DNA from: Crambe crambe | Lineage: Eukaryota > Porifera > Demospongiae > Poecilosclerida > Crambeidae | NCBI GenBank assembly: GCA_963924555.1 | Contig: OZ004594.1 | Location: 2,573,563-2,637,562, forward strand | Direction: 5' to 3' | DNA: 64,000 nucleotides | In this document: positions 1 to 12,835 of the stretch, piece by piece | Layout: every line of letters begins with the position of its first letter | Position numbering within the stretch: position 1 is the first letter of the stretch | The notes under the pieces: generated by a model | Database searches by the model: none | What the model saw: the letters and a program-made list of their open reading frames with translations, nothing else | What the model was told of the DNA's origin: nothing | Made by a program: the position numbers and the translations under genes

Positions 1-3000
1 CATGATGGCTGCCTCCTGCAGGAACTTGACTCTGTCTTCCTCCCCTGATCCTTCCTTGAGGGTCTTCACTGCCACATCCACCTCACCTAATTCAGGAGAC
101 TGCAATACTCCCTTGTACACCACACCAAATTGACCAGACCCCAGTCGATCTCCAAGCCTAGTAGTAGTCATACCTAATTACGCAACAGTAAGTATTATCA
201 TCGTGATATTACTTGATAGAATCTCGCGGTAGATATTGTATTGAGATATGTTTCAGCTGTGAATAGAGTTCCTTCTCATCCGTTGCTGGGACCATGTAAA
301 TATTTTCCTCCTTCGTTGATAGCTAAGTTGAAGGTAGCAATATTAAGTGATACTGTATAGAGAGCTAGTAAGTTACCATTTCAGTTGGATCCTTCTTAAA
401 TGATGGCTGTAAGTGATAATTTTGGGTGTAAATTATAATTGGGGGTAGCTAAATAGTGTGCTTTTAATTGCCCCAGAAAATTAAAACTTGTGCCCACTTA
501 ACTAGCCACACCCATAACAACCTATGAATTAGAATGAGGAATATCATAATGTAGACTAACTATAGTGGAGGCATGGTCTTAGTAGTGTGCATGGAATTAT
601 GGTTTGTGCTGGCTTGTACTTTTTAAGATCACACAATCATGATTAGCTATAACTCAGTGTAGCTTAGTACTAGCTATACTAACTGTTATGAATGCACCTG
701 TGAACAGTTATGATTGATGTCAATGCTTTGAATCATAGCTATGCATAATGATACTTTCCTCGGAGTTTCTTAAGTTGTAGGGTAACTAGCTGTCATATAT
801 TTAATCGTAACTTACAAGATCATAAGTTGCTCCACTATCAGCATAATATTCATGCCTTTCCTGAAAGGAAGAAAATTCAAAATCTGATTCACTGGACTCT
901 ACATATAGGCTAACCATCCTCATCAGCTATTAGTAACCATAGCTACCTGCATGCCTTTGCTTTTGGAGCTGATTTCACTGACTCGAGGACCAATTTCAGA
1001 ATAGTCATCACCCACATAGGTTGGCTGGGTTATATCCTTCCAACTGATCCCCTCAGAATCAACTGTCAATAAAAATGATTGCTGTGATTAGAGTACTGGC
1101 AGGGAAGTTATATAAGAAGTAAATTTGCCCACTGCATAGTATTAATTCATTGTATAGTCTGCCGGCACTCTAGACACTATTTTATTATTGTCATATTATC
1201 ACCCTATAATTAGTCCTCTATTATGGTCCTATAATCAGCTAGTTAGAGGAACACCTGGTCTAATTACATCATGACTGCCGAGAGAGCCTGGCTAATTTTT
1301 TTCATCTCAGCTTTTCTAGAAAAATAAATCTGTGGCAATTATATTATTCACACCACACCTTCTTCATAGATGGCATTTTGAAATGCCATACCATCCTTTT
1401 CCCGAAGTGTAAGTTTTCTCCTTGATTGATACTTCATCATCACCACTACACCACACACAACAGCAGCTATCAGAATAAGGACGACTGCACACCCTCCTAC
1501 AGCTCCTCCAACAGCAGCACCACTGATGCTCATGCCTGGTGATGCAGCATTAGCAGTATCATTTCCTCTTTGTGTAGGCAATTGGCCAGAAGTTGCTTGC
1601 CTCTCATCAGTGGTCACTATCTCAGTGGTTGGCATCTTGGTAGTGACTTGTTCAGAATCTGTGGTTGTAGTTCTTTGAGTGGTAGGTGGAATTGAGGTTG
1701 TAGATGGCTCAGTCGGAATTGTAGGTGGGGTTTTAGGTGACTCAGTGGGTGGTCCTGGGGTTGTAGGTGACTCAGTGGGGATTGTAGATAGGGTTGTAGG
1801 TGACTCAGTGGGGATTGTAGATGGGGTTATAAGTGGCTCAGTGGGGATAGTAGGTTGGGTTGTAGGTAACTCAGTGGAAATTGTAGGTGGCTGTGGGGTT
1901 GTAGGTGACTCAGTGGGGATGGTTATAAGTGGCTCAGTGGGGGTTGTAGGTGGCCTTGGGGTTGTAGGTGACTCAGTGGAGATTGTAGATGGGGTTGTAA
2001 GCTCAGTGGGGGTTGTAGGTGGGGTTGTAGGTGATTCAGTGGGGATTGTAGATTGGGTTGTAAATGGCTCAGTGGGGGTTGTGGGTGTGGTTGTAGGTGT
2101 GGCTGTAGGTGGTTGAGTGGGGGGAGGCTCTGTGTTGAATAAATTAGCTAGCTAAATTTGAGAAATCTACACTAGACACTAGTTCTTGAATACCTTACCT
2201 ATAAGAAATCGAAATACAAGAGAACCTCCATTTACTCGAGTATTATCACCAAGAGTGACTCTGTTTCCAGGTGTTGGTCCATCAGCTCCCAGTGCTGCTT
2301 GGAACTGCTCAACACGATACTCCAGAGCTGAAGTGGTGAAGACTAAAGGTCGGACATTACTATTTGTTATTACTACACCAAAGGTGAAATCAGAAGAAGG
2401 AAGTTGAAATTGGTTATTTGCACTTAAAGATGATGTATCACAACAGATCTGTTGTATGCCTCCAGGAGGATCAGTGCATATACTGTTCTGTGGAGTAGTT
2501 TGTATGGTGAGTCTGCTATTTGCTGTAAACAGAAGGTTATTTCGAGTTATGGATAGAAAGTTGAAGACATCATTTGTTTTTCTTAATTCACTATTTCTGG
2601 CCTCATAGCAATACTGGAGAGACACTACAGTGCCACTGCAGTTACGTAATGATGACTCAGAGGGGATAGTGAAGATGTAAGTGAATCCATTTCGTGATGT
2701 AGTTAAATTTGCTCCCCCACCAGTCCTGAAGTTAGCTGCATTCACATCATTGAAGTAGAAGTCGAGGATATTGGGGGTGTAAATCAGTCCATTCTGGTTT
2801 GAAGAGGAATGGCATTGGAATAGTGAAGAACTGGTCTGAGTATGCCCAGATCCTACAAAAGAAAAAAGAACAAAAACATGGCTAGATAGTGAGCTAGCCA
2901 TCACATGAAAGTCAGAATAGTATCCTCTCCTAGCAATTATGCTGGACCAACTAGTTACAATTATTGATTTATATAAGGAGTCTGATAAACCAATAGAATA

Positions 3001-3647
3001 GCTGATAGAACACCTGTGGCCATTATGATATGACAGAAAAGTTTTGTGGAATAAATAATTTCCGTGAATTTTGTGGTCTAACAAATATACAGGGTTCAAA
3101 TTTTTATCTGTGCAAAACTTTCCCCCACAGATATCTTCCACTACCATGGTAACTACACTCCTTGTACTGTTTAGAACGTCTTGTTATGGTGATGATTGTA
3201 TTCATGATCAGAGTCCAAAGATTGTATTCTTTGGTATCAAAGCAATTCTTTATTAGGTCAAGGGAGAGGAAGAGAAGATGATATAACACGTATGCATCCT
3301 TATGACTGTCACACAGTGGAACATAATAGATTCATCTATCATGTTCCAAAGTTAGCATCCAAAGTTAGCTAACCAGCTAGCTACGCATAATATATAATAA
3401 GTGAAGCACCACAAAAAATACTAACACCTAGCTGGCTACATCCGGATGGGGAAATTAATCCCATCTAAGCTGATTATATAGCCATCCCAATGTGATTGAA
3501 GTAGAGCCACTGCTAAATCATTAGCAAATATGATAGCTATCATGTACGTAAATTACCTAGATTAGGTAGCTATGACCGGAAGAACTAGTACTAGCTAAGC
3601 TGCATCTTACCAAATAGCTGTACCATCAGGATCACCACAATATACAT
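1..3647 (-). CDS. RTK gene A, single ectodomain module, 3' end outside window
   Basis: Type I receptor tyrosine kinase, minus strand; only the start of the kinase is inside the window. Exons read from GT/AG borders, 5' to 3': 3647-3611 (signal peptide MYIVVILMVQLF), 2852-2199 (one ectodomain module with six Cys), 2129-1359 (stalk plus membrane helix), 1062-947, 860-816, 406-377 and 322-213 (juxtamembrane, with NEYY-, IYMVP- and ELYSQL-type tyrosine motifs), 157-1 (glycine loop GSGQFGVV and the VAVKTLKE lysine, cut by the edge). All lengths keep the phase pattern of the other genes. The stalk is unusually long, roughly 160 residues of Thr/Pro/Ser/Glu repeats, mucin-like. The membrane helix follows a GAAVGGAVGG glycine-rich turn. 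RTK identity rests on the visible kinase start and on paralogy with complete genes B-E. Ligand unknown. Confidence 0.88.
1679..2129. repeat. Coding minisatellite: gene A mucin-like stalk
   Basis: Irregular 27-36 bp units built round GTAGGTGACTCAGTGGGGAT on the plus strand encode IPTESPTTP/TPTEPLTT-type repeats on the minus strand. Similar but shorter arrays are in C (20135-20345). The plus-strand open frame here is a shadow. Confidence 0.85.
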
Positions 3648-4036
3648 CTTTATAGAGCAGATTGATGATGATGATAGGTATATCGAGTGTGCATGCGCGC
3701 GCAGCATAATAGCGCTAGCGCGCGCTACACAGTAGCAGCTAGCTAGCTAGCTAGCTAGCTAGCTAGCTATAGCCGGCGCGGCCTCGTCCGTGCACGGACC
3801 CTTTACCTGGTATATGCTAACCAGCAGGACTCCTTAATGACATTCACATTCTTGAAGTCATAAGAATTTCAACACATCCAAAAATAGGGTGGGTGGGTGG
3901 GTGGGTCTATACTGACTCATTATAGCGTTGACTAGTTATACTGAAATAGTTATAACCTTAATTATATCCAAGAAGAAGATGATATTAGACTCTGACTGTC
4001 CAATAATAATTATTGACAATAATATTGATATAACAA
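3648..4036. other. Gene A 5' flank with (AGCT)n and CG-rich palindromes
   Basis: Contains GCATGCGCGCGCAGC (3692-3706), GCGCTAGCGCGCGC near 3710, an (AGCT)n run of about 30 bases (3740-3769) and a (GGGT)n run (3885-3906). These are in the short gap between genes B and A, so they may include the A promoter. No gene. Confidence 0.45.
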
Positions 4037-7000
4037 TCATTCAGCTGGTTGCTCCAGCTTGTATTTGGTCTGTAAGTCCTTGTACAGTTCCTGTCCACAC
4101 AGGAGGTCAGCCCCAAGCTTGGTAGCCTCGGGGTGAACAGATCTGTCCTCCTCCGACCACTGCAGCAACTTTGTATCAGGCAGGGAGAGTTGTCTGGAAA
4201 TATCTGAGAAATTAGGACGTTCAGAAGTCACAGGATTCCTATGAATTTTTATATAGGTAATGATTATCAGGTTGATATTCATTATTGTTATGATAGACTG
4301 GATAGCAAGAGTACTTTACCAGCATGATATCATGATGCTGTAGAGGGTACGGGGACAACCAGGAGGAGGGGGGAGACGAAATCCTGTGTCTATCATATTG
4401 ACCACCTGCATACAAGTAATTAGAATATAACTATAATGTAGCTATCACATATTTAATTTTTACTTCATTGTTTCCATAGTCTTCATATGGTTTATGTCCC
4501 ACACTCCATATCTCATACACGAGAGCTCCATAGCTCCACACATCACTAGCACTGGAATACTTCTTATAGTGAAGAGCCTGTGATGATCAGTGTGTGCATC
4601 ATTAGGTTTAACTACTCAGCTAGCTACTACCAATGCATACTTCAGGGGCTGTCCACTTGACTGGGATTTTCCCACCATGTGATATATAGTAATTTTCATC
4701 CATCAGGTCACGTGACATCCCAAAGTCAGCTATCTGTAAAAGTATTATGAGAGTTAAAAAAAAAACTGCTGGCATAGCTGAGTGATTTGGCGGGGCTATA
4801 CCCACAATAAATAAATATTACCATCAATAGAAATTGATGTGTGTCCTCAGCTGAATGAAGTCATTGCCTACAAATTTTAAGTCTATGCTTATCAGTTTGA
4901 AGCACACCATGAGGCGATTTAAGCAGGCTTAGTAGGTGCCAACTGTCCAGGGCTTCCCTATAGGGGATTTGGCCAATATCTAGCTAGGGATTTGCTGAGT
5001 TATTATTGTGGTCAGTACCAGTAGCCAAATAACTGGAAGGCATGCAGCTGCTCAATAATGTATAGCTATTCAATGAAACAACTGTATTGGAGGGTACATC
5101 ATTGGTTGGCCATTTCCTGTGCAAAATGGCCAAATGGCCAACCATTTTCCAAACTGTTTGGCCTTTTGGGCCAATTGAAATGACTGACCTGGCAAGTATA
5201 GAGTCATGGATACATGCTGTGTATTTATACCAAAGGAATGTTTCCCGTAAGTTATACAGTTTCTACCTTTACTGTTCACAGAGAGCATTCCTTAGATAGC
5301 TATACAGTAAACACTTTTGTGTATGATTTTCATGTTTATAATTATTCCAACTTGCTTGTGTAATTAAGTTTGTAGCATGGGCAGTAACCAATGTTTATTA
5401 CTTTATGGCCACCCAACTTTGTCAGGTTGGGTTGGCCATAATGGTCAGGTGCATGGAAAAATTATTTTTTTAAACTCTGATACTCTGGCTATAATTATAC
5501 ATAATTATTGCTTACTTTACATATCTCATCCTCAGAGACTAGAATGTTTCTTGCAGCCAGATCTCTGTGGACAAAGGCCTTGTTGGACAGGTAGGCCATC
5601 CCAGAGGCCACTTGTCGACAGTAACTCAGGAGGGTGTGGTCATCCACACCTACAGCTTCTCCATCGTAAGATTTCATATCAAAGAGATGACCTCTGAGGT
5701 CTCCCTTCGTCAGTAGTTCCAAGATTAATAATATCTGCATACCATGGGATTAGCTATTCAATTATAGCAACTAATCTTTAAGTTTCTCACAGGTTCTCCA
5801 TCGGTGACCACTCCATACATGGTGACCACATTATGGTGCTTGAACTGGCCCATGATGGCTGCCTCCTGCAGGAACTTGACTCTGTCCTCCTCCTCTGATC
5901 CTTCCCTGAGGGTCTTCACTGCCACATCTACCTCACCTAATTCAGGTGACTGCAGTACTCCCTTGTACACCACACCAAACTGACCAGACCCTAATAGATC
6001 TCCAAGCCTAACAACAATAAAAGTACCTCTCACATGAAGGTGGATATATGGCTAGTCAAGCAACATTCTACCTGATTGATTCTCGAAATAGATTTTTTAT
6101 TGAGATTTTTCTCAACTGTGAATAGAGTTCATCTTCTTCTTTTGCTGGGACCACATAAATATCTTCTTCATCCTTCGATGACAAAGGCTTAAAAATTTAA
6201 AGAGAGAAGTGATCTTTTGTAAAGGGTGACTAGCTACAAGAATTTTCTAGAGAAAAATAATGATCTTTTTAGCTATAGCTATACAGGATAACCAGCAGAC
6301 TCAATTGACTTACTAGTTCATGAGTTTTGACACAATCATAGTTAGAGTCCTAGAGCAAAAAAGACATTATACATATTCAGTATTTCATTGGTGGCAGGTA
6401 GCTATGCATGACATCATTCACAACAGCTACAACCCATTGACTATAATAGCCAGAGGTCGTATGTAATATGGTTGAATTTCAATTCAACAAAGGGCATTCA
6501 CAAACCTGGCATTTGGAGTTGGTTTCACGAACTTGAGGTTCAATTCCAGCATAACAGTAATCATTGCTGATGAATGCTGGCTGCGTGATGCTTAATCCTT
6601 TGACGTCATTCCCTTCATCCAAATTGACTGTCAACAAAATTCAGTGGATATCTTTAGCCACCACTACTAGCTAGCTAGTAGCTACTTTTAAATGTAGGAA
6701 AGAGAGGTGTTTGATTATAAACTGGCAAATGCTCCTACAATCCTAGCTTAGCCTCGTACCCAGGTCTATTTTTGTATTAGGGCTAGGGGTTGGGTTCAAG
6801 GTGATTATGAGTCCATGAGTCCATGCATTAATTTAAAGGATAAGCATTAAGTTGCATGTACATACGTATACCTCCATCGTAAATGGCATTTTGAAATCCC
6901 ATGCCAGATCTCTCCTGAATTCCATGCTTTTGTTTTGAGGGACGTTTGACCAGTACTATCACCAGGAACACAATGAAGGCTAACATCAGTACAACAATGA

Positions 7001-9145
7001 CACACCCTCCCACAGCTCCTCCCACAACAGCACTGATGTTCGTGCCTGGTGATGCAGTGTTAGCATTGTTACTGTTGCTGATGGTGGTATCTGCTGGTAA
7101 CTGGCCATTCGTTGTGTTCATGAATGATATCTTGGTAGTCGTAGATGTTTGAGAGATTGTAGGCTGAGTTTGGGTTGGTGAAATGGAGAGTGTAGGAGGT
7201 AGAATAGAAGATGTAACGATGGGCTCCTCAGTGGTTTCTACTGCAGGTTCTGCATAAGTTGAGAAATCACACATAGGTCATAGGTCAGTTATGATTACAG
7301 TGAAACCTCAGAATAAGTGGACTCCGAAAAGCAGCCAAACTTTCTACAACAGCCAAACTGAATGGAACGAAAATGACCTTTCCTTATAACCTCCAAGAAG
7401 GGCCAACCTCTCTACAAAGGTCAAAAAACCTGTCCCAAACTTGGTTGAGGTTTCACTGTACTGCCAAGCAACTAATTGTACCTATAAGAAATCGAAGTAA
7501 AAGAGTGCTGGCATTCACTTGTTCACTTGTAGCGAGATTCAACACAGTTCTGGGAAGGAGTATTTCCAATGGTAGTAGAGAAGTTCGGTAGTACTCAATA
7601 CGATATTCAGATGTGGAGGTGGTGAAGGCTAAAGGTCGGACACTTCCATTTGTTATCACAACACCAAAGGCAAAACTTGAGGAGGGGAGTTGAAATCTGT
7701 TAAAGTTCCTAAGGGTTGTATTATCACAACAAATCTGCCTCCCATTTCCTATAGAAGTACATATACTATCTGATGGAATAGTTCTTATGAAGATTCGTCT
7801 ATTCACTCTGAAACTCATGCCATTTTGAGTCAAGGATAGGATGTTGAAGATAGTTCTATTATTTCCTCTGTCTCTATTCCTTGCCTGATAGCAGTACTGG
7901 AGAGACACCACAGTGCCACTGCAGTTACGTAATGGTGACTCAGAGGGGACTGTAAAGATATAAGTTACTCCTCTAGCTTGTGATCGAGTCAAATTTGCTC
8001 CACCACCAGTCCTGAAGTTAGCTGCGTTCCTATCATTGAAGTAGAAGTCAGGGATGTTGGGAGTATAGACCTGTCCATTTCGGTCTGAAGAGGATTGGCA
8101 TTGGAACAGTGGAGAACTAGTGGTCTGAAGTCGTCCAGAGTCTTACATAATTATTAAAAGAAAAGATAATATTATGTGACACGATAATTTAACATTACCT
8201 ATGAAAAATCGAAGCAAAAGGGAACCATTGGTCACTCGAGCGGTCTCATTGATGGTAGGTCCATTGGCGGCTCCTTGTGCAACTTGGTACTGCTCAACAC
8301 TATACTTGGTGGTTGAGTTGGTGAAGGCTAAAGGTCGGACATTCACATTTGATATTTCTATACCAAATGTAAAATTTGAAGAAGGAAGCTGAAAGCGATC
8401 GTAGATACTTAGAGAAGTGTTATCACAACAGATCTGGTCTATGTTATTTCGAGGATCAGTGCATTCACTATTGGTTGGAATGGTTCGTATGGTAGTGTTT
8501 CTGATCACTGTGAAGTTATTGATGCCATTTTGAGTCAAAAAAAGAAAGTTGAAGACAATTCTATTACTTCCTCTGTCTCCATTCCTTGCTTGGTAGCAGT
8601 ACTGGAGAGACACCACAGTGCCACTGCAGTTACGTAATGGTGACTCAGAGGGGATGGTGAAGATGTAAGTGACTTTTCGACTCAGTGTTTGTGTCAGATT
8701 TGCACTACCATCAGTCCTGAAGTTAGCTGCTGCATTCCTATCATTGAAGTAGAAGTCAGGGATGTTGGGAGAGTAGAGCAGTCCATTTTGTTGTGAAGAG
8801 GACTGGCATTGGAATAGTGAAGAACTGGTGGTTTGAGTGTGACCAAATTCTAATAATCAATAACATTTTACATTGAGATATTAGGGTAGATAGGGTATTA
8901 TGGAACATTAACATTTTCTTGGAATCCACGTCCACATGGTTAACCCTAGCCCTAGCCCCCTAACCCTAAATAATGAAAGCTGTTTCGTAATACCCTACTC
9001 ACTCTAGCCAATGGGCAAGTCTCTACTCAGGATCTAGGACTACAGCTACAGACAGCTTACATCTTACATAGCTAACTAACTGTACTGCTATCAAGAACTC
9101 ACCGAATAGAAATGGCATCGCCAATATCAGTGCTAGAGGATACAT
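4037..9145 (-). CDS. RTK gene B, two ectodomain modules, intact kinase
   Basis: Receptor tyrosine kinase, about 978 residues by my exon model: 9145-9103 (signal), 8849-8199 and 8141-7482 (two six-Cys modules), 7249-6872 (stalk and membrane helix), 6627-6506, 6349-6314, 6187-6072 (juxtamembrane), then kinase exons 6007-5791 ([14 protein letters not shown]), 5734-5516 (HRDLAARN), 4733-4641 (DFG, activation-loop NYY, APE), 4577-4464, 4405-4320, 4238-4037. All catalytic residues I can check are present, so the enzyme should be active at the plasma membrane. It has one juxtamembrane exon fewer than C-E. The C-terminal tail ends in a divergent KYKLEQPAE instead of the usual QYRRGN. The intron between 4733 and 5516 is enlarged to about 780 bases and holds short palindromic repeats around 5100-5190 and 5405-5440; the corresponding introns in the other genes are about 55-70 bases. 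Confidence 0.92.
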
Positions 9146-9254
9146 ACTCGACACTGCAGCCCAAGGTTTTTAGCTCACCAGGTACGTGTATATGTACAAA
9201 TGCGGGGGTGTGCTGCTGAGATTCCAAAGGGGGTGGGGCAGAGTTGCAACAGCA

Positions 9255-9266
9255 TGCGCATGCGCA
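9255..9266. promoter_or_regulatory. NRF-1-like palindrome upstream of gene B
   Basis: TGCGCATGCGCA, a perfect match to the animal NRF-1 consensus, lies 110 bases upstream of the gene B start codon. A similar site precedes gene G. That it works as a promoter element is inference. Confidence 0.35.
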
Positions 9267-9311
9267 CGTCATCAATTAATTGCTCATGTATAAATGGAGC
9301 ATCAGTTTCCT

Positions 9312-10557
9312 TGTTCTGTAAGTCCTTGGCTATGCACACAGGAGGTCAGTCCCCAGCTTGGTAGCCTCAGGGTGAACAGCTCTGTCCTACTCTGACCTAG
9401 TCTGGCATAGCATTGCCCATGCTAACTCTGTACCACTTAGCTAAGCAAGGGCACAGGACTCCTGAAATGAGCAGTTGTCAAATAATCAATAAACTGACTA
9501 TAATAATTATACACAATGCATACTGCTTGAATTTTGAAATTGCACATTGTGGAGAGAAAGAGCTAAGCCAGTGAGTGGTGACTGTTCTAGTATAGCTATT
9601 AATCTTCTCCAGTGAGATTTTTGAGGCTCAAAGTTGAGTAGCTACTAGCTAAGTAAGAAAAGGATCCTAGGTGTAGAGATGATTTAGCCTTTGGACGGAA
9701 TATCGATGGGTTTCAGGGCTGTAGCCAGGATTTTAGAAAAGGGGTGGCTGAAGGACATCCGTGCACTTGTGTGGGGAAAAAGTTTTTCCATGGCCAAAGA
9801 GGCATTAGCTAGCTATACACACTCTCCTGAGGGTTTCGTGGTGAGCACTTAAGGTACTTGTACACTGTAAAAACAAAAGTGTGTACTGCACACTAAATTA
9901 TCCCAATACATTCGTGTCAACTGAATGTCAGAAGGTCATGGTGCTCACGCATCCTTAGCTACTATTCTTATGCTATAACTATTTCCTAAATCAAAGGGGG
10001 GGGGCTCAAGCCCGCTGAGCCACCTGCTGGCTACAGGCCTGGGTTTCATGTACGTATAGCTACTGTACAATCTAAACACAGCAGATCTCTAGTAGCAGAA
10101 CAACAGTTGCCTATTTTTTGATCCCTCAACCTGTTGACCATCAAGTCTTGAAAACACCATCAGCCGACTGCCACATGGTGAATGGAATAACAGCTGTTAT
10201 GTGTAACTGTTTGAGATAAATTTTCCAGCATGATATCATGATGCTGTAGAGAGTACAGGGATACAAGGAGGAGACGAAACCCTGTGTCTATTGAGCACCT
10301 ATACAGTATCACAGCTTAGTTACCTATAGCTATATTAATATATTAACATGTTGACATACTTTTATCTTTGCTCCTTATAAGGTTTATGTCCCACACTCCA
10401 TATCTCATACATGAGAGCTCTATAGCTCCACGCATCACTAGCACTGGAGTACGTACTTCTTGTAGTAGAGAGCCAGCAGGAACACATCTTGTAAGTACTG
10501 GTATAGCTAGCTATAGCTACTGCCTCACAGCAATACCTCAGGGGCTGGCCAAAGTCT
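9312..10557 (-). pseudogene. RTK 3'-fragment pseudogene (kinase exons 3-6 remnants)
   Basis: Four decayed kinase exons remain in the right order: last exon near 9316-9410, the [12 protein letters not shown] exon near 10228-10305, the YSSASD..GHKPY exon near 10365-10482, and the first bases of the TAPE exon near 10528-10555. Each carries deletions, insertions or lost splice sites, and nothing upstream of exon 3 is present. A hAT-like element (9716-10040) sits in the first gap. An RPC5-like pseudogene follows directly on the upstream side, the same order as at 32.5-35.7 kb. Not expected to be functional. Confidence 0.8.
9716..10040. mobile_element. Short hAT-like element with 8-bp target duplication
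   Basis: The ends are imperfect inverted repeats (GGGCTGTAGCCAGGA and TGCTGGCTACAGGCCT) and are flanked by the same 8 bases, GGGTTTCA, at 9708-9715 and 10041-10048. An 8-bp duplication is typical of the hAT superfamily. At 325 bases with no transposase it is non-autonomous. It contains a stretch (about 9865-9915) resembling the foldback element at 46631. Confidence 0.6.
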
Positions 10558-10714
10558 AATGACTCACTCATTCATATGCCTGAAAGGGCTTATTAGGAAG
10601 AGAGTGACCACATCTCCATAAAGTAGGCTATTAAAGCAGTTTGGACATGTTGATTATGCAGTATGTATTATGACACTTTGGCTAGCCAGTGGTTGGAGTT
10701 CTTGATTACACTGG

Positions 10715-11960
10715 ACACAACAAGTTTGTACCTGCTGTTGAATTCTGTGTCAGTGTCCAACTGGACTTTTTTGGCTTGCTATAGCTTTGGTGCTTCACTC
10801 AACATCGACTAAGCTAAGGTCCATGTATAGACATCATGGGTGTGGTCAGACTGCCCAACAAGGAGGTCCGACAACCAGTGGTGTAGCCAAGCCAGGGCCT
10901 ACCAGGGCACAGGCCCTGGCAGCACATGAATCTATTATCATAGGAGAATCTTAAAGCACAGTTTAATAATTCATGCTCAAGTCCAACATGAAACATAGCC
11001 ATGCCCTAGGAGCTGATGACCAGCTTATCATGCTGTAGGTAGGGGGCTAGAATTCTCAGATAGACTTACTGGAGCATGTGTGAGCTATACAGCACAAGGC
11101 ATCATACCTACTGGTTGTCAAACTAAGCATACAAGCTGACTAGCCAGCTAGCCTAGCCATTAGGCATCATCTTTGTGCTGTATAGCTCACACATATCTAA
11201 GACAGCTCACACATACTCCAGTAAGTCTATCTAAGACTTTTAGGCCCCTACCTACAGCATACTTAGATTGGCCTCAGCTCAGAAAGCCTGTTTTTACATC
11301 TTGTATGTAGTGAAGGATAGCTCACCTTTGATCAGAGGCATGGACTTTAAATTTTGTTACAGTCTTTAACATACCCTAGCATTTGTTAGTGCAAACTTTG
11401 GAATGGAAGTATCAAACCTTATGTGAAACACAGACTCCAACATTTGTATTATTTTCAATAGAGATTGTACAATGAGTTCCCTCTATGACATCACAAGTAA
11501 GCCCCGCCCCAAACAGGATATAAATGAAATGGCCAACTTCTACTGCTATTTTCTAAGTGAGACTTCCACCAATGCTTCTCATATTTCTTCCCAGTAATGT
11601 AGGCATACAAAACAACCCAAAAATGTAATAAACTGAGAAATAATTTTTTCATGTCAGTTACCCTTTAATGTACTGACATGTTTCAGAGAGTGAAAGGTGA
11701 CTTCCCAAACATTGGTAGGTAGTGATCCAACTATAGGTCAGCTATTCCCAAGGTCTATGAGCTCACAATGTAGTCTCTGGTGTTCCTCTTGGCAACATCA
11801 CTGGAATCTGGAAAAATCTAGTGACTTGCCAACCACCCAACAGCCTTGCACAAGCATGAAACACCCCACCTGTCACACCCAGCAAGGAACAAGCTTGCCC
11901 AAGCTGGATCATGTGAGCATTGCATAGCACTTCCAGCACCTATTTCAAAAACACAAGGTC
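10715..11960 (-). pseudogene. RPC5/POLR3E-like pseudogene, rearranged copy
   Basis: Second, more damaged copy of the pseudogene at 33647-35744. The exon piece ending in DTEFNS is at 10728-10765 on the minus strand. The adjoining DIMGVVRLPN piece appears in the opposite orientation at 10830-10870, so an internal inversion has occurred. A second exon (about 11766-11935, minus) encodes MLVQGCWVV, close to the MLVQGNWVV I recall from human POLR3E, but it is frameshifted. A foldback element (11031-11259) lies between them. Not expected to make protein. Confidence 0.65.
11031..11259. mobile_element. Foldback element
   Basis: Left arm 11031-11105 (TGCTGTAGGTAGGG, then TGAGCTATACAGCACAA) is repeated in reverse complement at 11161-11259. 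The right arm has an extra internal duplication of the AGCTCACACATA motif. No coding sequence. It interrupts the RPC5-like pseudogene. Confidence 0.6.
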
Positions 11961-11998
11961 ACCAACAAGGTTACACATTCAAGGACCACAAGGGTCAT

Positions 11999-12835
11999 CA
12001 TGGGCGTAAGAAGCAGGGGGGCTGGGGGGGCTTCAGCCCCCCCACTCAAAATCCACATAGGCATTAGTATATGCAAAACAGATGCTGCATGTCAACTAAG
12101 TATTAATAACACCTACTAGCTAAGTATTAACATCACAGAATGGTTAATTAAGTATTAGTAACACCTAACTCAGCAGTTAGCTTGGCTCTACTATGGCACA
12201 GAGGAGAATTCATCGCTCCAATTCAGTTCTCAGGTAACTATCGATGTAAGATTGCATATGTACATTATAATAAAAATTATTGTATTTGCAAGTGATGATG
12301 CTGGTCCATCTTCAGAGACCTCAATCACAAGCACTGATGCCACTGCATAGGCGGTGGAACAGATAAGGCCAGTCAGGCCCAGGCCTGACCAATATTTTGG
12401 GAAAAACAAGATTAATTATTAAGTGCCTATCAATCAATAATAAAATATTTTTGGATTAATTATTATGTGGCTATCAATCAATAATAAAATATTTTGGGAT
12501 TAATTATTAAGTGGCTATCAATCAATAATAAAATATTTTGGGATTAATTATTATGTGGCTATCAATCAATAACTTAAATACATATGATGCTCAAGTATAG
12601 CAAACTGTAGAACTTCGGTGTTCTGGGGAATTTGTTTCAATTTTGGGCTTGACCAATCGAATCTTGCTTCCAACACCTCTGCACTGTTGAGCCAGTTGAT
12701 TGTACATTGGTATCCAAAAATGGGTGTGGTTAAGGAAAGTGGGCGTGGTCAGCTAAAAATTTTCCCGCGCGCAAGCGCGCAGATCAGCACACATACATCA
12801 GCCCCCCCACCAGAAAACATCTTCTTACGCCCCTG
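11999..12835. mobile_element. MITE with GGGCGTAAGAAG inverted termini
   Basis: Termini CATGGGCGTAAGAAG and CTTCTTACGCCCCTG are inverted repeats followed inward by G-rich/C-rich blocks. GTCAT flanks both sides (11994-11998 and 12836-12840), though the host minisatellite also contains GTCAT. It carries a four-copy 44-bp internal tandem repeat. No transposase frame seen. The intronic element at 19221-19557 has related ends. Confidence 0.65.
12409..12570. repeat. 44-bp tandem repeat inside the MITE
   Basis: Nearly four copies of an AT-rich 44-bp unit, each containing CTATCAATCAATAATAAAA and ATTAATTATTA. Copies differ by only one or two bases, so the expansion is recent. Confidence 0.8.

Noticed and set aside
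1679-2116. Long plus-strand open frame rich in Val/Gly
   Set aside because: It is the complement of the Thr/Pro repeat stalk of gene A on the minus strand; the repeat keeps several frames open.
8938-8972. CCCTAA-like units resembling telomere repeat
   Set aside because: Only a few imperfect units (CCCTAG, CCCCCTAA) within a gene B intron; too short to call an interstitial telomere.
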